A DNA stretch of 64,000 nt, from positions 1,612,001 through 1,676,000 of the forward strand of contig NZ_JARVRS010000001.1 in the NCBI RefSeq assembly GCF_030209575.1, given 5' to 3'. A model generated the notes under the pieces. The model was given only the letters and a program-made list of their open reading frames with translations. It was not told the DNA's origin and ran no database searches. The first letter of the stretch is position 1; the number at the start of each line of letters is the position of its first letter. Positions 34,871-42,772 of the stretch are shown piece after piece. A program made the translations under genes and the position numbers. This DNA comes from Leifsonia sp. fls2-241-R2A-40a. GTDB taxonomy: Bacteria > Actinomycetota > Actinomycetes > Actinomycetales > Microbacteriaceae.

Positions 34871-34899
34871 CGCGCGCCGGCCCGGTCGGTCGGCGCGCG
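34871..34899. terminator. Hairpin between convergent genes
   Basis: CGCGCGCCG at 34871-34879 and CGGCGCGCG at 34891-34899 form a nine-base stem with an 11-base loop, just after the propeller gene and before the convergent aldo/keto reductase gene. No T-run. Confidence 0.5.
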
Positions 34900-34967
34900 G
34901 GGCATTCGGCGCGCGGCTGGCGTTGCTTCCGGGATCGGGTCCACGTTTCACTGCTCGCGCCGCGCTT

Positions 34968-35861
34968 CTAGCGCTCGGCGGCGCGGGCGGCATCTGCGAC
35001 GGGGCGAAGCGCCTCCATCACCTCCGGCGGTAGCACCAGCTCGCCCGCTGCGATGTTCTCGGCGAGGTGGTCGGCGTTCTTGGTCCCGGGGATGAGCAAC
35101 GTGCCCTCGTACTGACCCAGCAGCCAGGCGAGTCCGAGCTGCGAGGGCGTCACTCCTACCTGGGACGCCGCGGAGATCACGGCGTCCTGCTCGGTCACCT
35201 TCGGCATCCCCGGGAAGGCGCCTCCGAGCGGGAAGTAAGGGGCCCACGCGATCGACTCCGCGCGTACGAGTTCGAGCACCGGCTCGCTGGATGCGTCGAC
35301 GAGGCTGTGCGCGTTCTGAACAGCGGCGAGCCCGATCGGGATCGCCGCCTCGACCTGGTCCCGGCTCACGTGGCTGAGCCCGATCGCGGCCAGCTTGCCT
35401 TCGTCCCTGAGTGCCGCGAGTTCGGCGAGTTGATCTTCGAGGGGGACGAGCTGGTCGCCTGAGGCCGCGATGCCGGGGGCGACGTCGAGGCGACGGAGGT
35501 AGACGAGGTCGATGCGGTCGAGCCCGAGCTGCTGCAGGTTGGCCTCCACGTTCTCCCGCAGCTCCTCCGGCTTCTGGGTGGGGCGGAGGTGGGCATCAGG
35601 GTCGTGCACCGCGCCGATCTTGGTGGCGACCACGACGTCTTCCGTGCGCCCGCGGATCGCGTCGCCGATCGCGCGGTTGATCGCACCCGCCGCGTAGAAC
35701 TCGGCGGTGTCGATGTGGTTCACGCCGCGGTCGAGGACATCGCGGAGGAACGCGACGGCGTCCGCGTGGCTCATCGAGAGGCGGTGCACGTCGCCGAGTT
35801 GCATGGCGCCATAGCCGACGCGGCGGACCGGCTTTCCGGCGAGGTGTGTGAGAACGGTCAT
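34968..35861 (-). CDS. Aldo/keto reductase
   Basis: A 297-residue NADPH-dependent oxidoreductase of the TIM-barrel AKR family. Motifs seen are GYGAMQLGD, NHIDTAEFY (catalytic Asp and Tyr), VVATKIGAV (catalytic Lys), IDLVYLRR, GLSHVSRDQ and the coenzyme-binding LLIPGTKNADHLAEN. The usual catalytic His position is Arg in LVYLRRLD, which may tune activity. It is divergent from the TetR gene across two strong palindromes and is almost certainly that repressor's target. Confidence 0.92.
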   Translation of the reverse strand: MTVLTHLAGKPVRRVGYGAMQLGDVHRLSMSHADAVAFLRDVLDRGVNHIDTAEFYAAGAINRAIGDAIRGRTEDVVVATKIGAVHDPDAHLRPTQKPEELRENVEANLQQLGLDRIDLVYLRRLDVAPGIAASGDQLVPLEDQLAELAALRDEGKLAAIGLSHVSRDQVEAAIPIGLAAVQNAHSLVDASSEPVLELVRAESIAWAPYFPLGGAFPGMPKVTEQDAVISAASQVGVTPSQLGLAWLLGQYEGTLLIPGTKNADHLAENIAAGELVLPPEVMEALRPVADAARAAER

Positions 35862-35891
35862 GTCGACCCCTCCATCGTGCGAGAATCGGTC

Positions 35892-35944
35892 AAACGGAAT
35901 CTGTTCCGTTTCATGGGCCCAGCTAAACGGAAGAGGTTCCGGTT
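35892..35944. promoter_or_regulatory. Twin palindromic operators between the AKR and TetR genes
   Basis: Site 1 (35892-35911) is a perfect inverted repeat AAACGGAA-N4-TTCCGTTT. Site 2 (35925-35944) is AAACGGAA-N4-TTCCGGTT with one mismatch. Centres are 33 bases apart, about three helical turns, so two repressor dimers would bind the same face. Site 2 ends five bases before the TetR start codon. Confidence 0.82.
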
Positions 35945-35948
35945 GTCA

Positions 35949-36533
35949 ATGTCCGCGAGCGAGAAGCCCGCCCTCCGCGCCGACGCCGCGCGCAATCGGA
36001 CGAAGATCCTGGCTGCGGCGCGGCGGCTCTACGAGGAGTCGGGGGAGGCGGGTCCCGAGCAGGTCGCGCGGGCCGCCGGCGTCGGGGTCGGCACGCTGTA
36101 CCGGCACTTCCCGAACCGGGAGGCGCTGGCGGCGGCCGTGTACGAGGACGAGCTGGAGCAGGTCGCCGTCGCCGCCTCCGAGCTGCTGCGGACCCACCCT
36201 CCCGTGGAGGCGCTCCGGCTGTGGATGGATCGGTTCGCCCGCCGGTTCGACATGAAGCGTGCGATGGGGGACGCGGTCTGGTCCCTTGTCCGCGGCGGCA
36301 CGGTGACCGCGGACAGGTCGCGGGCGCGCCTGGCCGAAGCCACGCAGGTGCTGGTCGAGGCAGGGATCGAGAGCGGAGAGCTCCGCACTGACATCCGGGG
36401 CGAGGACATCGTGGTGGCGCTCGTCGGCATCTGCGTCACGTGCCCCGACGCATCCCAGCGCGAGCAAGCCTCGCGCCTGATGGACCTGCTGCTGGCCGGA
36501 CTGATCGCGCCCAGCCGCGTCTTTCGTCTCTAG
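35949..36533 (+). CDS. TetR-family transcriptional regulator
   Basis: A 194-residue TetR repressor. The N-terminal DNA-binding domain has RTKILAAARRLYEESG, VARAAGVGVGTLYRHFPNREAL (helix-turn-helix); the rest is the helical ligand domain. The ATG at 35949 was chosen because the open frame upstream runs through the operators. It likely represses itself and the divergent aldo/keto reductase, responding to an aldehyde or similar electrophile. Confidence 0.9.
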   Translation: MSASEKPALRADAARNRTKILAAARRLYEESGEAGPEQVARAAGVGVGTLYRHFPNREALAAAVYEDELEQVAVAASELLRTHPPVEALRLWMDRFARRFDMKRAMGDAVWSLVRGGTVTADRSRARLAEATQVLVEAGIESGELRTDIRGEDIVVALVGICVTCPDASQREQASRLMDLLLAGLIAPSRVFRL

Positions 36534-36592
36534 ACGGTCGCCCGCCGCGCGGCGAGACTTGCGGCAACGACACTCCGACGAAGGGGATGAGA

Positions 36593-38464
36593 ATGCAGCA
36601 GAACGACCCGTCAGGTTCAGTCCGTGAAGCGCATCGCACACTGAGCGAGCATCTCCCGTTCGATGACACGACCGACTTCGACAACGCCGAGCGAGGATGG
36701 CTCGGGTCTCTCGATGACTCGGCGATCCAGAACGAAGCCGGCGACGTCGTGTGGGATGCTTCGACTTTCGCCTTCCTGGACGGGGACGCACCGGAATCGG
36801 TGAACCCCAGCCTGTGGCGGCAAGGCAAGCTGGTGCTGAAGAACGGCCTGTTCGAGGTCGCTGACGGCCTCTACCAGGTACGCGGCCTGGATCTGTCGGT
36901 GATGTCGTTCATCGAGGGCGACACGGGCGTGATCATCGTCGACCCGCTGCTGACGAAGGAGACCGGTGCTGCCGCGCTCTCCTTGTACCGCAAGCACCGC
37001 GGCGACCGGCCGATTCACGCGGTGATCTTCACGCACAGCCACCTGGACCACTTCGGAGGCGTGCTCGGTATCATCAGCGCTGAGGATGTCACCGAGGGCC
37101 GCGTGCAGGTGATCGCCCCGTCCGGCTTCCTGGAGCACGCGATCTCCGAGAACGTCTACGCCGGAACCGCGATGGCCCGCCGCGCCGGGTACATGTACGG
37201 GGCAGTGCTGGACCGCAGCCCCAAGGGACAGGTCGGCGCGGGCCTCGGACTCACCCTCTCCACCGGTGAGACGACCCTGCTGGTGCCCTCGCTCGACGTC
37301 GGCGCGACCGGTGAGACGCACACGATCGACGGCGTGGACATCGAGTTCCAGATGGCGCCGAACACCGAGGCGCCGTCCGAGATGCACTTCTACGTGCCCC
37401 GCTACAACGCCCTCTGCATGGCAGAGAACGCCACTCACAACCTTCACAACCTGCTCACTCTGCGCGGCGCTCTCGTCCGGGACCCCCATGAGTGGTCGCG
37501 GTACCTGAACGAAGCGATCGAACGCTACGGCGACAAGGCCGACGTCCTCTTCACCTCCCACCACTGGCCCACCTGGGGCAAGGACAACATCCTGCATTTC
37601 CTGCGGGTGCAGCGCGACCTCTACGGATACCTCCACGACCAGACCCTGCGGCTTCTGAACCAGGGACTCACCGGCGCGGAGATCGCCGAGGAGATCACCC
37701 TCCCGCCGTCGCTGGAGAAGGAGTGGAGCACGCACGGCTACTACGGCTCCGTCTCCCACAACGTGAAGGCGATCTACCAGCGCTACCTCGGCTGGTTCGA
37801 CGGCAACCCCGCCCGACTGTGGCCGCACCCGCCGAAGCAGCAGGCCGAACGTTACGTGAAAGCGCTCGGCGGTACTGATCGAGTGGTCGAGCTCGCGCAG
37901 GATGCGTATGACGAAGGCGACTACCGCTGGGCCGCGACCCTTCTCGACCACGCCGTGTTCGCCGAACCCGACAATGCGTCGGCCAAAGGCCTGTACGCGG
38001 ACACGCTCGAGCAGCTCGCCTACGGCTCCGAGAACGCCACCTGGCGCAACTTCTTCCTCTCCGGAGCGACCGAGCTCCGCGACGGAAACTTCGGGACACC
38101 GACCACCGCCTCGGCTCCGGCGGTGCTCGCCCAGCTCACCCCGGAGCAGCTACTGGACTCGATCGCCATCACCGTCAACGGGCCGAAAGCGTGGGACCTC
38201 GACCTGTCCCTGGACATCACGTTCAGCGACCTGCATCGCAGCTTCAACGTCGCCCTGAGCAACGGCGCCCTGATCTACACCGAGAAGGAACCGACCGGCG
38301 AAGCACAGCTGCACCTCACGCTCACCAAACCTCGATTCCTCGCACTGCTCGGAGGCGACACGTCAGCCGAAGGACTCACGGTTGACGGTGACGGCGGCGT
38401 GCTCGCCACGCTCACCGGCGTGCTCGAGCCGGGCGACCCGGACTTCAACATCGTTCTGCCATAG
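36593..38464 (+). CDS. Alkyl sulfatase (SdsA1/BDS1-like, MBL fold)
   Basis: A 623-residue alkylsulfatase. The metallo-beta-lactamase domain (about 100-380) has the zinc motif THSHLDHFGG and later Glu/His ligands around MAENATHNLHN and TSHHWPTW. A helical dimerisation domain and a C-terminal SCP2-like domain (about 510-623, with VNGPKAWDLDLSLDI) follow. The family hydrolyses primary or secondary alkyl sulfates such as SDS to sulfate and alcohol. No signal peptide is visible, so it is probably cytoplasmic. ATG 36593 follows AAGGGG at a good distance; an ATG six bases earlier is too close to that site. Confidence 0.93.
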   Translation: MQQNDPSGSVREAHRTLSEHLPFDDTTDFDNAERGWLGSLDDSAIQNEAGDVVWDASTFAFLDGDAPESVNPSLWRQGKLVLKNGLFEVADGLYQVRGLDLSVMSFIEGDTGVIIVDPLLTKETGAAALSLYRKHRGDRPIHAVIFTHSHLDHFGGVLGIISAEDVTEGRVQVIAPSGFLEHAISENVYAGTAMARRAGYMYGAVLDRSPKGQVGAGLGLTLSTGETTLLVPSLDVGATGETHTIDGVDIEFQMAPNTEAPSEMHFYVPRYNALCMAENATHNLHNLLTLRGALVRDPHEWSRYLNEAIERYGDKADVLFTSHHWPTWGKDNILHFLRVQRDLYGYLHDQTLRLLNQGLTGAEIAEEITLPPSLEKEWSTHGYYGSVSHNVKAIYQRYLGWFDGNPARLWPHPPKQQAERYVKALGGTDRVVELAQDAYDEGDYRWAATLLDHAVFAEPDNASAKGLYADTLEQLAYGSENATWRNFFLSGATELRDGNFGTPTTASAPAVLAQLTPEQLLDSIAITVNGPKAWDLDLSLDITFSDLHRSFNVALSNGALIYTEKEPTGEAQLHLTLTKPRFLALLGGDTSAEGLTVDGDGGVLATLTGVLEPGDPDFNIVLP

Positions 38465-38708
38465 AAGGCCGAACTCTCGCCCCCCAAGAGGCGCCCAAGC
38501 CCGAGTGGCAGGAGAAAAGCCCGGGGCGCGCCTCAAGCGCAGTACGCGGACACAGAGCAGGAGTTCTACGGTGACCCGGCCGCGCCGACCCTCTGGTACG
38601 CGACCGTCCAAGACAAGTAACCGGTCGCTCGTTCCGCATGCTCACCTGCCGCCTGATCCTGGGTTCGCGGGTGACACGGTAGAACGACCGGGCGAGCGCC
38701 TTCACAAA

Positions 38709-39161
38709 TCAGTGTTCGACGGAGTTCCCAGCGTTGCCGTTGTACCGTTCGAGGAGGCGGGCGAACTGCTCGATCTCCTCCTCCGTCCACTCGGCGAACC
38801 GTTCGGTCATGTCCCGGTGCAGCAGTTCCGCGGCCGAGGTGAGCACGCTTTCGCCCTCGGGGGTGAGGTGGAGGGCGACGCCCCGTCCGGTGGACGGCGC
38901 AGCGGTCCCCGCCGCGGTGACCAGTCCGTGGTCGAGCAGTGCGCCGAGCTGGCGGGAGACCGTCGAGCGATTGAGCTGGAAGTGCGCCGCGATCTCCACC
39001 GCCCGGCATCCCGGGTGACTGCGGATGTAGGCGAGGAGTGACCGGTCGACCGCCGAGATCGCCTCGTTCTCGCGGCGGATGCGGGCCGTGCCGCGGCGCC
39101 CGACCGTGGTCAGCTCGCGCTGGACCCGGTCGATGGATGCGTCGCGCCCGTCCCTGATCAT
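38709..39161 (-). CDS. MarR-family transcriptional regulator
   Basis: A 150-residue winged-helix regulator: VDRSLLAYIRSHPGCRAVEIAAHFQLNRSTVSRQLGALLDHGLV is split across helices 3-5, followed by the wing (RGVALHLTPEGESVL) and a C-terminal dimerisation helix. It is divergent from a membrane protein gene, and two GTTGCA-type inverted repeats lie in the shared gap, so it probably represses both. Confidence 0.9.
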   Translation of the reverse strand: MIRDGRDASIDRVQRELTTVGRRGTARIRRENEAISAVDRSLLAYIRSHPGCRAVEIAAHFQLNRSTVSRQLGALLDHGLVTAAGTAAPSTGRGVALHLTPEGESVLTSAAELLHRDMTERFAEWTEEEIEQFARLLERYNGNAGNSVEH

Positions 39162-39185
39162 CGGCCGCAGTCTACCGCCCGCCGA

Positions 39186-39227
39186 GTTGCAGAGTGCAAC
39201 GCGTTCCCGTATGTTGCACTACGCAAC
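39186..39227. promoter_or_regulatory. Twin palindromes between the MarR and membrane protein genes
   Basis: GTTGCA-GAG-TGCAAC (39186-39200) is a perfect 15-base inverted repeat. GTTGC-ACTAC-GCAAC (39213-39227) is a second, with the same half-site. Centres are 27 bases apart. Both lie between the divergent start codons and fit MarR dimer operators. Confidence 0.75.
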
Positions 39228-39249
39228 TTCGAGAGGATCCCACCACCGC

Positions 39250-40326
39250 ATGTCGACTCACCGCATCGCACCCGTACCGCCGAGCATCGCCCGCCCGCGC
39301 TTCTGGCCCGCCGCCGCCTTCTGGAAGTCGCTGGGCTCCCACCTCCTCATCCCGCTGTTCCTCGCGGGCGGGATGGCGCTGGCGTACTTGGGCGCCTTTC
39401 ACGCGCCACAGCCGCACGACATTCCCGTCGCCATCGTCGGCGAGGGCCCGGCCGCGCAGGTGTTCGCGCAGACCCTCAACGACTCCGCCCCGGCGGAGCT
39501 CGACGTGACGACGGTGAAGACGGCGGCCGAGGCGAAGCGGCAGCTGACCGACCAGAAGCTCGCCGCTGCGTACCAGGCCGACGCCACGCACGCCACGATC
39601 TTCGTCTCCACCGCCGCGTCCGAGACGCAGTCGTCGGCGGCCGAGAAGCTCTTCCTGCCGGTCGCCTATCAGCAGCACCTGCCCGTGACGATTGACGACG
39701 TGCACCCCGTCCCGACCGACGACGGCACCGGGCAGGGACTGTTCTTCCTCATGGTCGCCCTCAGCGTCGGCGGCTACTCGAGCGCCATCGCGCTCGCCGC
39801 GGTGACGGCCAAGCTGGCGGTCGGGTGGCGCATCGCCGTCTCGGCGGCCACCGCCCTCGTCGTCGCCGGCATCGGTTCCGTCGTCGCCGGGCCGCTGTTC
39901 CACGTGCTGAACGGCAATGAGTGGAGCATCTGGCTGCTCGCCTCCCTCTACACGTTCGGCATCATCACCATCGGCGTCGGACTGCACCCGTTCCTCGGCC
40001 GCTGGACCACGCCCGCCCTGACGCTGCTGTTCGTCATGCTCAACGTGACCAGCTGCGGCGGTATCTTCCCGCAGGACCTGCAGCCGGCGTTCTTCGCGGG
40101 GCTCAACACCTTCTGGAACGGTGCCGCGTGGCTCGACGCCGTGCGAGCGCTCACCTACTTCCCGGGCCAGGCGTTCGGCTTCGACGGCCTGCGGCTGGCG
40201 CTCTGGGCGACCGCCGGTCTCGGCCTGATCGGGCTGGGCCACCTGCTCACCGTCCGTCGCCGGCGCGCGGCGGACGACACCGTCGCCGCCACGGCGGACG
40301 AGGAGGCCGCGGTCGTCGCCGCTTGA
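39250..40326 (+). CDS. YhgE/ABC-2-type membrane protein
   Basis: A 358-residue membrane protein: one N-terminal helix (about 30-50), a large extracytoplasmic domain (about 55-165, including DIPVAIVGEGPAA), and five or six C-terminal helices. This is the layout of the YhgE/Pip and ABC-2 permease-like proteins, some of which export drugs or proteins. Control by the divergent MarR regulator supports an efflux role. No ATPase gene is adjacent. An upstream ATG at 39211 would run through one of the operators and was not chosen. Confidence 0.8.
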   Translation: MSTHRIAPVPPSIARPRFWPAAAFWKSLGSHLLIPLFLAGGMALAYLGAFHAPQPHDIPVAIVGEGPAAQVFAQTLNDSAPAELDVTTVKTAAEAKRQLTDQKLAAAYQADATHATIFVSTAASETQSSAAEKLFLPVAYQQHLPVTIDDVHPVPTDDGTGQGLFFLMVALSVGGYSSAIALAAVTAKLAVGWRIAVSAATALVVAGIGSVVAGPLFHVLNGNEWSIWLLASLYTFGIITIGVGLHPFLGRWTTPALTLLFVMLNVTSCGGIFPQDLQPAFFAGLNTFWNGAAWLDAVRALTYFPGQAFGFDGLRLALWATAGLGLIGLGHLLTVRRRRAADDTVAATADEEAAVVAA

Positions 40327-40333
40327 CGGCGGG

Positions 40334-42673
40334 TCAGTCCCGCGCCATGGCCGCAGCCAGGTGCCCCTCCACATCCACATAGGCGTCGTCGGCGATGTCG
40401 AACACGACCTTGACGATCTCGCCGCCCGTGAAGTCGAACCGCGAGCCGCCGTACGCGTCCGAGACCGCGTCTCCGCCGTCGTAGCCGATGCAGAGTCCCT
40501 CGCCGCACAGCGAGAAGTGCCCGAGCACCGTCCGGATCTCCTGTTCCGCCACCTTCTCGTCGTCGATGTAGAGGGCCAGCGGGCCGATCGCCTCCCGGTA
40601 GTCGCCCGTGCGCTCCTTGGTGAACGAGACTCCGAGGATGTGCCGCCCGGGTTCCGGGACCGGCGCCGAGATGACGTTCTCCGGTGGGATGCCGAGGAAG
40701 TTGTAGACGTACGTCACCCGGCCATCCTTCAGGAACAGCGAGTGCCCGCCGAACCGCGAGCCGTGGGCGAAGATCACCCCCTGGGCGTCGGCCGTCGTCT
40801 CCACCTCCGCGAGCACCTTGTACGAGACTCCGTGCGTGTTCGCGGCCGAGCGCTCCGGGACCTCGCTCGTTCCCGGATAGTAGGTGTACTGGCCGCTCGG
40901 CGGCACCGGCACCTTGAACTCCATGCCGATGAACGTCTCGAAGTCCTTGGCATTGCCGATGATCTGCAGGTCGTTGAGCGGGAGGACGAAGTTGCGTTTC
41001 GCCTCCTCGAGCCAGAGGGCCTTCAGCTCTTCCACCTTGTCGGGATGCTCGGCTGCGAGGTCGTGCGCCTCCGACCGGTCGACGTCGGTGTGGAACAGCT
41101 GCCACACGTCGCGGTCGAAGCCGCTCATCCCGCTGGTCGGCCCGTGCTCCGCGACCGCCTTCCAGCCGTCGTGCCAGATGCCGCGGCTGCCGAGCATCTC
41201 GTAGTACTGCGTCTCCTTGGTGGTCGCTCCGTCCGTCTCGAAACTGTAGGTCATCGGGACGCCGTCGAGCGGGCGCTGCTCGACGCCCGCGTACGTATCC
41301 GGCATCTCGACGCCGCAGACGTCGAGGATCGTCGCGACGATGTCGGTGGAGTGGTGGTACTGGTTGCGCACCTCGCCGCGTGCGGCGATGCCCTTCGGCC
41401 ACGAGATGACGAGCGGATCGCACACGCCGCCCTGGTAGGTGTAGCGCTTGAACATCCGGTACGGGGTCGAGAACGCCGTCGCCCATCCCGTCGGGTAGTG
41501 GTTGTAGGTGTCCGGGGATCCGAGCCGGTCCTTCATGCTCAGGTTCTGCTCGAGATCGTCCGGATACCCGCCGAACACCTTGCCTTCGTTGACGGAGCCG
41601 TTGGGGCTGCCCTCGCCGGAGGCCCCGTTGTCGGCGCAGTAGATGACGAGGGTGTTCTCGAGCCGACCGGACTCCTCCAGGTAGTCGATGATCCGGCCGA
41701 CCTGCGCGTCGGTGTACTCCGAGAAGCCCGCGTAGACCTCTGCCATCCGGCTGAAGAGTGCCTTCTCCTCATCGTCGAGGGTGTCCCAGGGCCGCACCTC
41801 GTCGGTCTGGGTGAAGGTCCCGGGCGGCATCGGGTTGATCTCGGTCAGCTCGGTCCCCTCCGGCAGGAGGCCGCGCTCGATCATGCGCGGGAGCACCCAC
41901 TCCCGATACGCCTCGTAGCCGTCGTCGAAGACGCCCTTGTACTTGTCGATGTACTCCTGGGGCGCATGGTGCGGCGCGTGGTTCGCTCCCGGGCAGAACC
42001 AGAGGTACCAGGGCTTGCCCGGCTCGGTCTGCCGCACATCCCGCAGCATGTGGAGCGCCTGGTCGGCGAGATCCTTCGAGAGGTGGTAGCCCTGCTCGGG
42101 GAGGTACGGCTGGTCGATGTAGTGGTTGTCCTCGGCGAGCGACGGGAACCAGTTGTTGGTCTCGCCGCCGATGAAACCGTAGAAGCGGTCGAAACCCTGA
42201 GCGAGCGGCCAGTTCTTCTTGGAGGCGCCCGCGGTCCACTCGTCGATCGGGACGTTGTGGTTCTTTCCGACCCAGAAGGTCGCCCAGCCGGCGTCACGGA
42301 GGACGTTCGCCATGGTCGCGTTGGTAGGCGGGATGTGGGAGTTGTAGCCCGGGAAGCCGGTCGACGATTCGGAGATCGTGGCGAAGCCGTTGGAGTGATG
42401 GTTGCGCCCGGTCAGCAGGGTCGACCGTGTCGGCGAGCACAGAGCGGTCGTGTGCCACTGCGTGTAGGTGAGCCCGTTGGCGGCGAGGCGCTCCATCGTG
42501 GGCATCTGGATGCGACCGCCGTACGGTGACCACGCGGCCTGTCCGGTGTCGTCGTAGAGCACTAGCAGCACGTTGGGCGCGCCCTCCGGCGTCTTCGGTG
42601 GGAGGAACGCCTCCCAGTCGGGCGTCGAGTCCCGCACATCCAACTCGATCTTGCCCCGGAACTCCCGCGTCAT
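40334..42673 (-). CDS. Arylsulfatase
   Basis: A 779-residue type I sulfatase. NVLLVLYDDTGQAAWSPYGG gives the N-terminal metal site (paired Asp) and CSPTRSTLLTGR is the sulfatase signature whose Cys becomes formylglycine (C-x-P-x-R). ENTLVIYCADNGASGEG is the second metal-binding segment. The C-terminal 200 residues add a lectin-like beta domain. There is no obvious signal peptide. The Cys-type signature needs an aerobic formylglycine-generating enzyme; none is in the window. The ATG at 42673 has a GAGGGGG site; longer frames overlap the SulP gene. Confidence 0.93.
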   Translation of the reverse strand: MTREFRGKIELDVRDSTPDWEAFLPPKTPEGAPNVLLVLYDDTGQAAWSPYGGRIQMPTMERLAANGLTYTQWHTTALCSPTRSTLLTGRNHHSNGFATISESSTGFPGYNSHIPPTNATMANVLRDAGWATFWVGKNHNVPIDEWTAGASKKNWPLAQGFDRFYGFIGGETNNWFPSLAEDNHYIDQPYLPEQGYHLSKDLADQALHMLRDVRQTEPGKPWYLWFCPGANHAPHHAPQEYIDKYKGVFDDGYEAYREWVLPRMIERGLLPEGTELTEINPMPPGTFTQTDEVRPWDTLDDEEKALFSRMAEVYAGFSEYTDAQVGRIIDYLEESGRLENTLVIYCADNGASGEGSPNGSVNEGKVFGGYPDDLEQNLSMKDRLGSPDTYNHYPTGWATAFSTPYRMFKRYTYQGGVCDPLVISWPKGIAARGEVRNQYHHSTDIVATILDVCGVEMPDTYAGVEQRPLDGVPMTYSFETDGATTKETQYYEMLGSRGIWHDGWKAVAEHGPTSGMSGFDRDVWQLFHTDVDRSEAHDLAAEHPDKVEELKALWLEEAKRNFVLPLNDLQIIGNAKDFETFIGMEFKVPVPPSGQYTYYPGTSEVPERSAANTHGVSYKVLAEVETTADAQGVIFAHGSRFGGHSLFLKDGRVTYVYNFLGIPPENVISAPVPEPGRHILGVSFTKERTGDYREAIGPLALYIDDEKVAEQEIRTVLGHFSLCGEGLCIGYDGGDAVSDAYGGSRFDFTGGEIVKVVFDIADDAYVDVEGHLAAAMARD

Positions 42674-42772
42674 CGTGACCCCCTCGGTCGGCTCGGACCC
42701 GTGTACGCGGGAGGCTAACGCCGCTGGCCCGCGTGCGTCTAGAGTCGCGTCAAGACGACGGAAGGGGACCGT

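Noticed and set aside
40361-42529. 722-codon open frame opposite the arylsulfatase gene
   Set aside because: It has no domain pattern and mirrors the codon bias of the real minus-strand gene.
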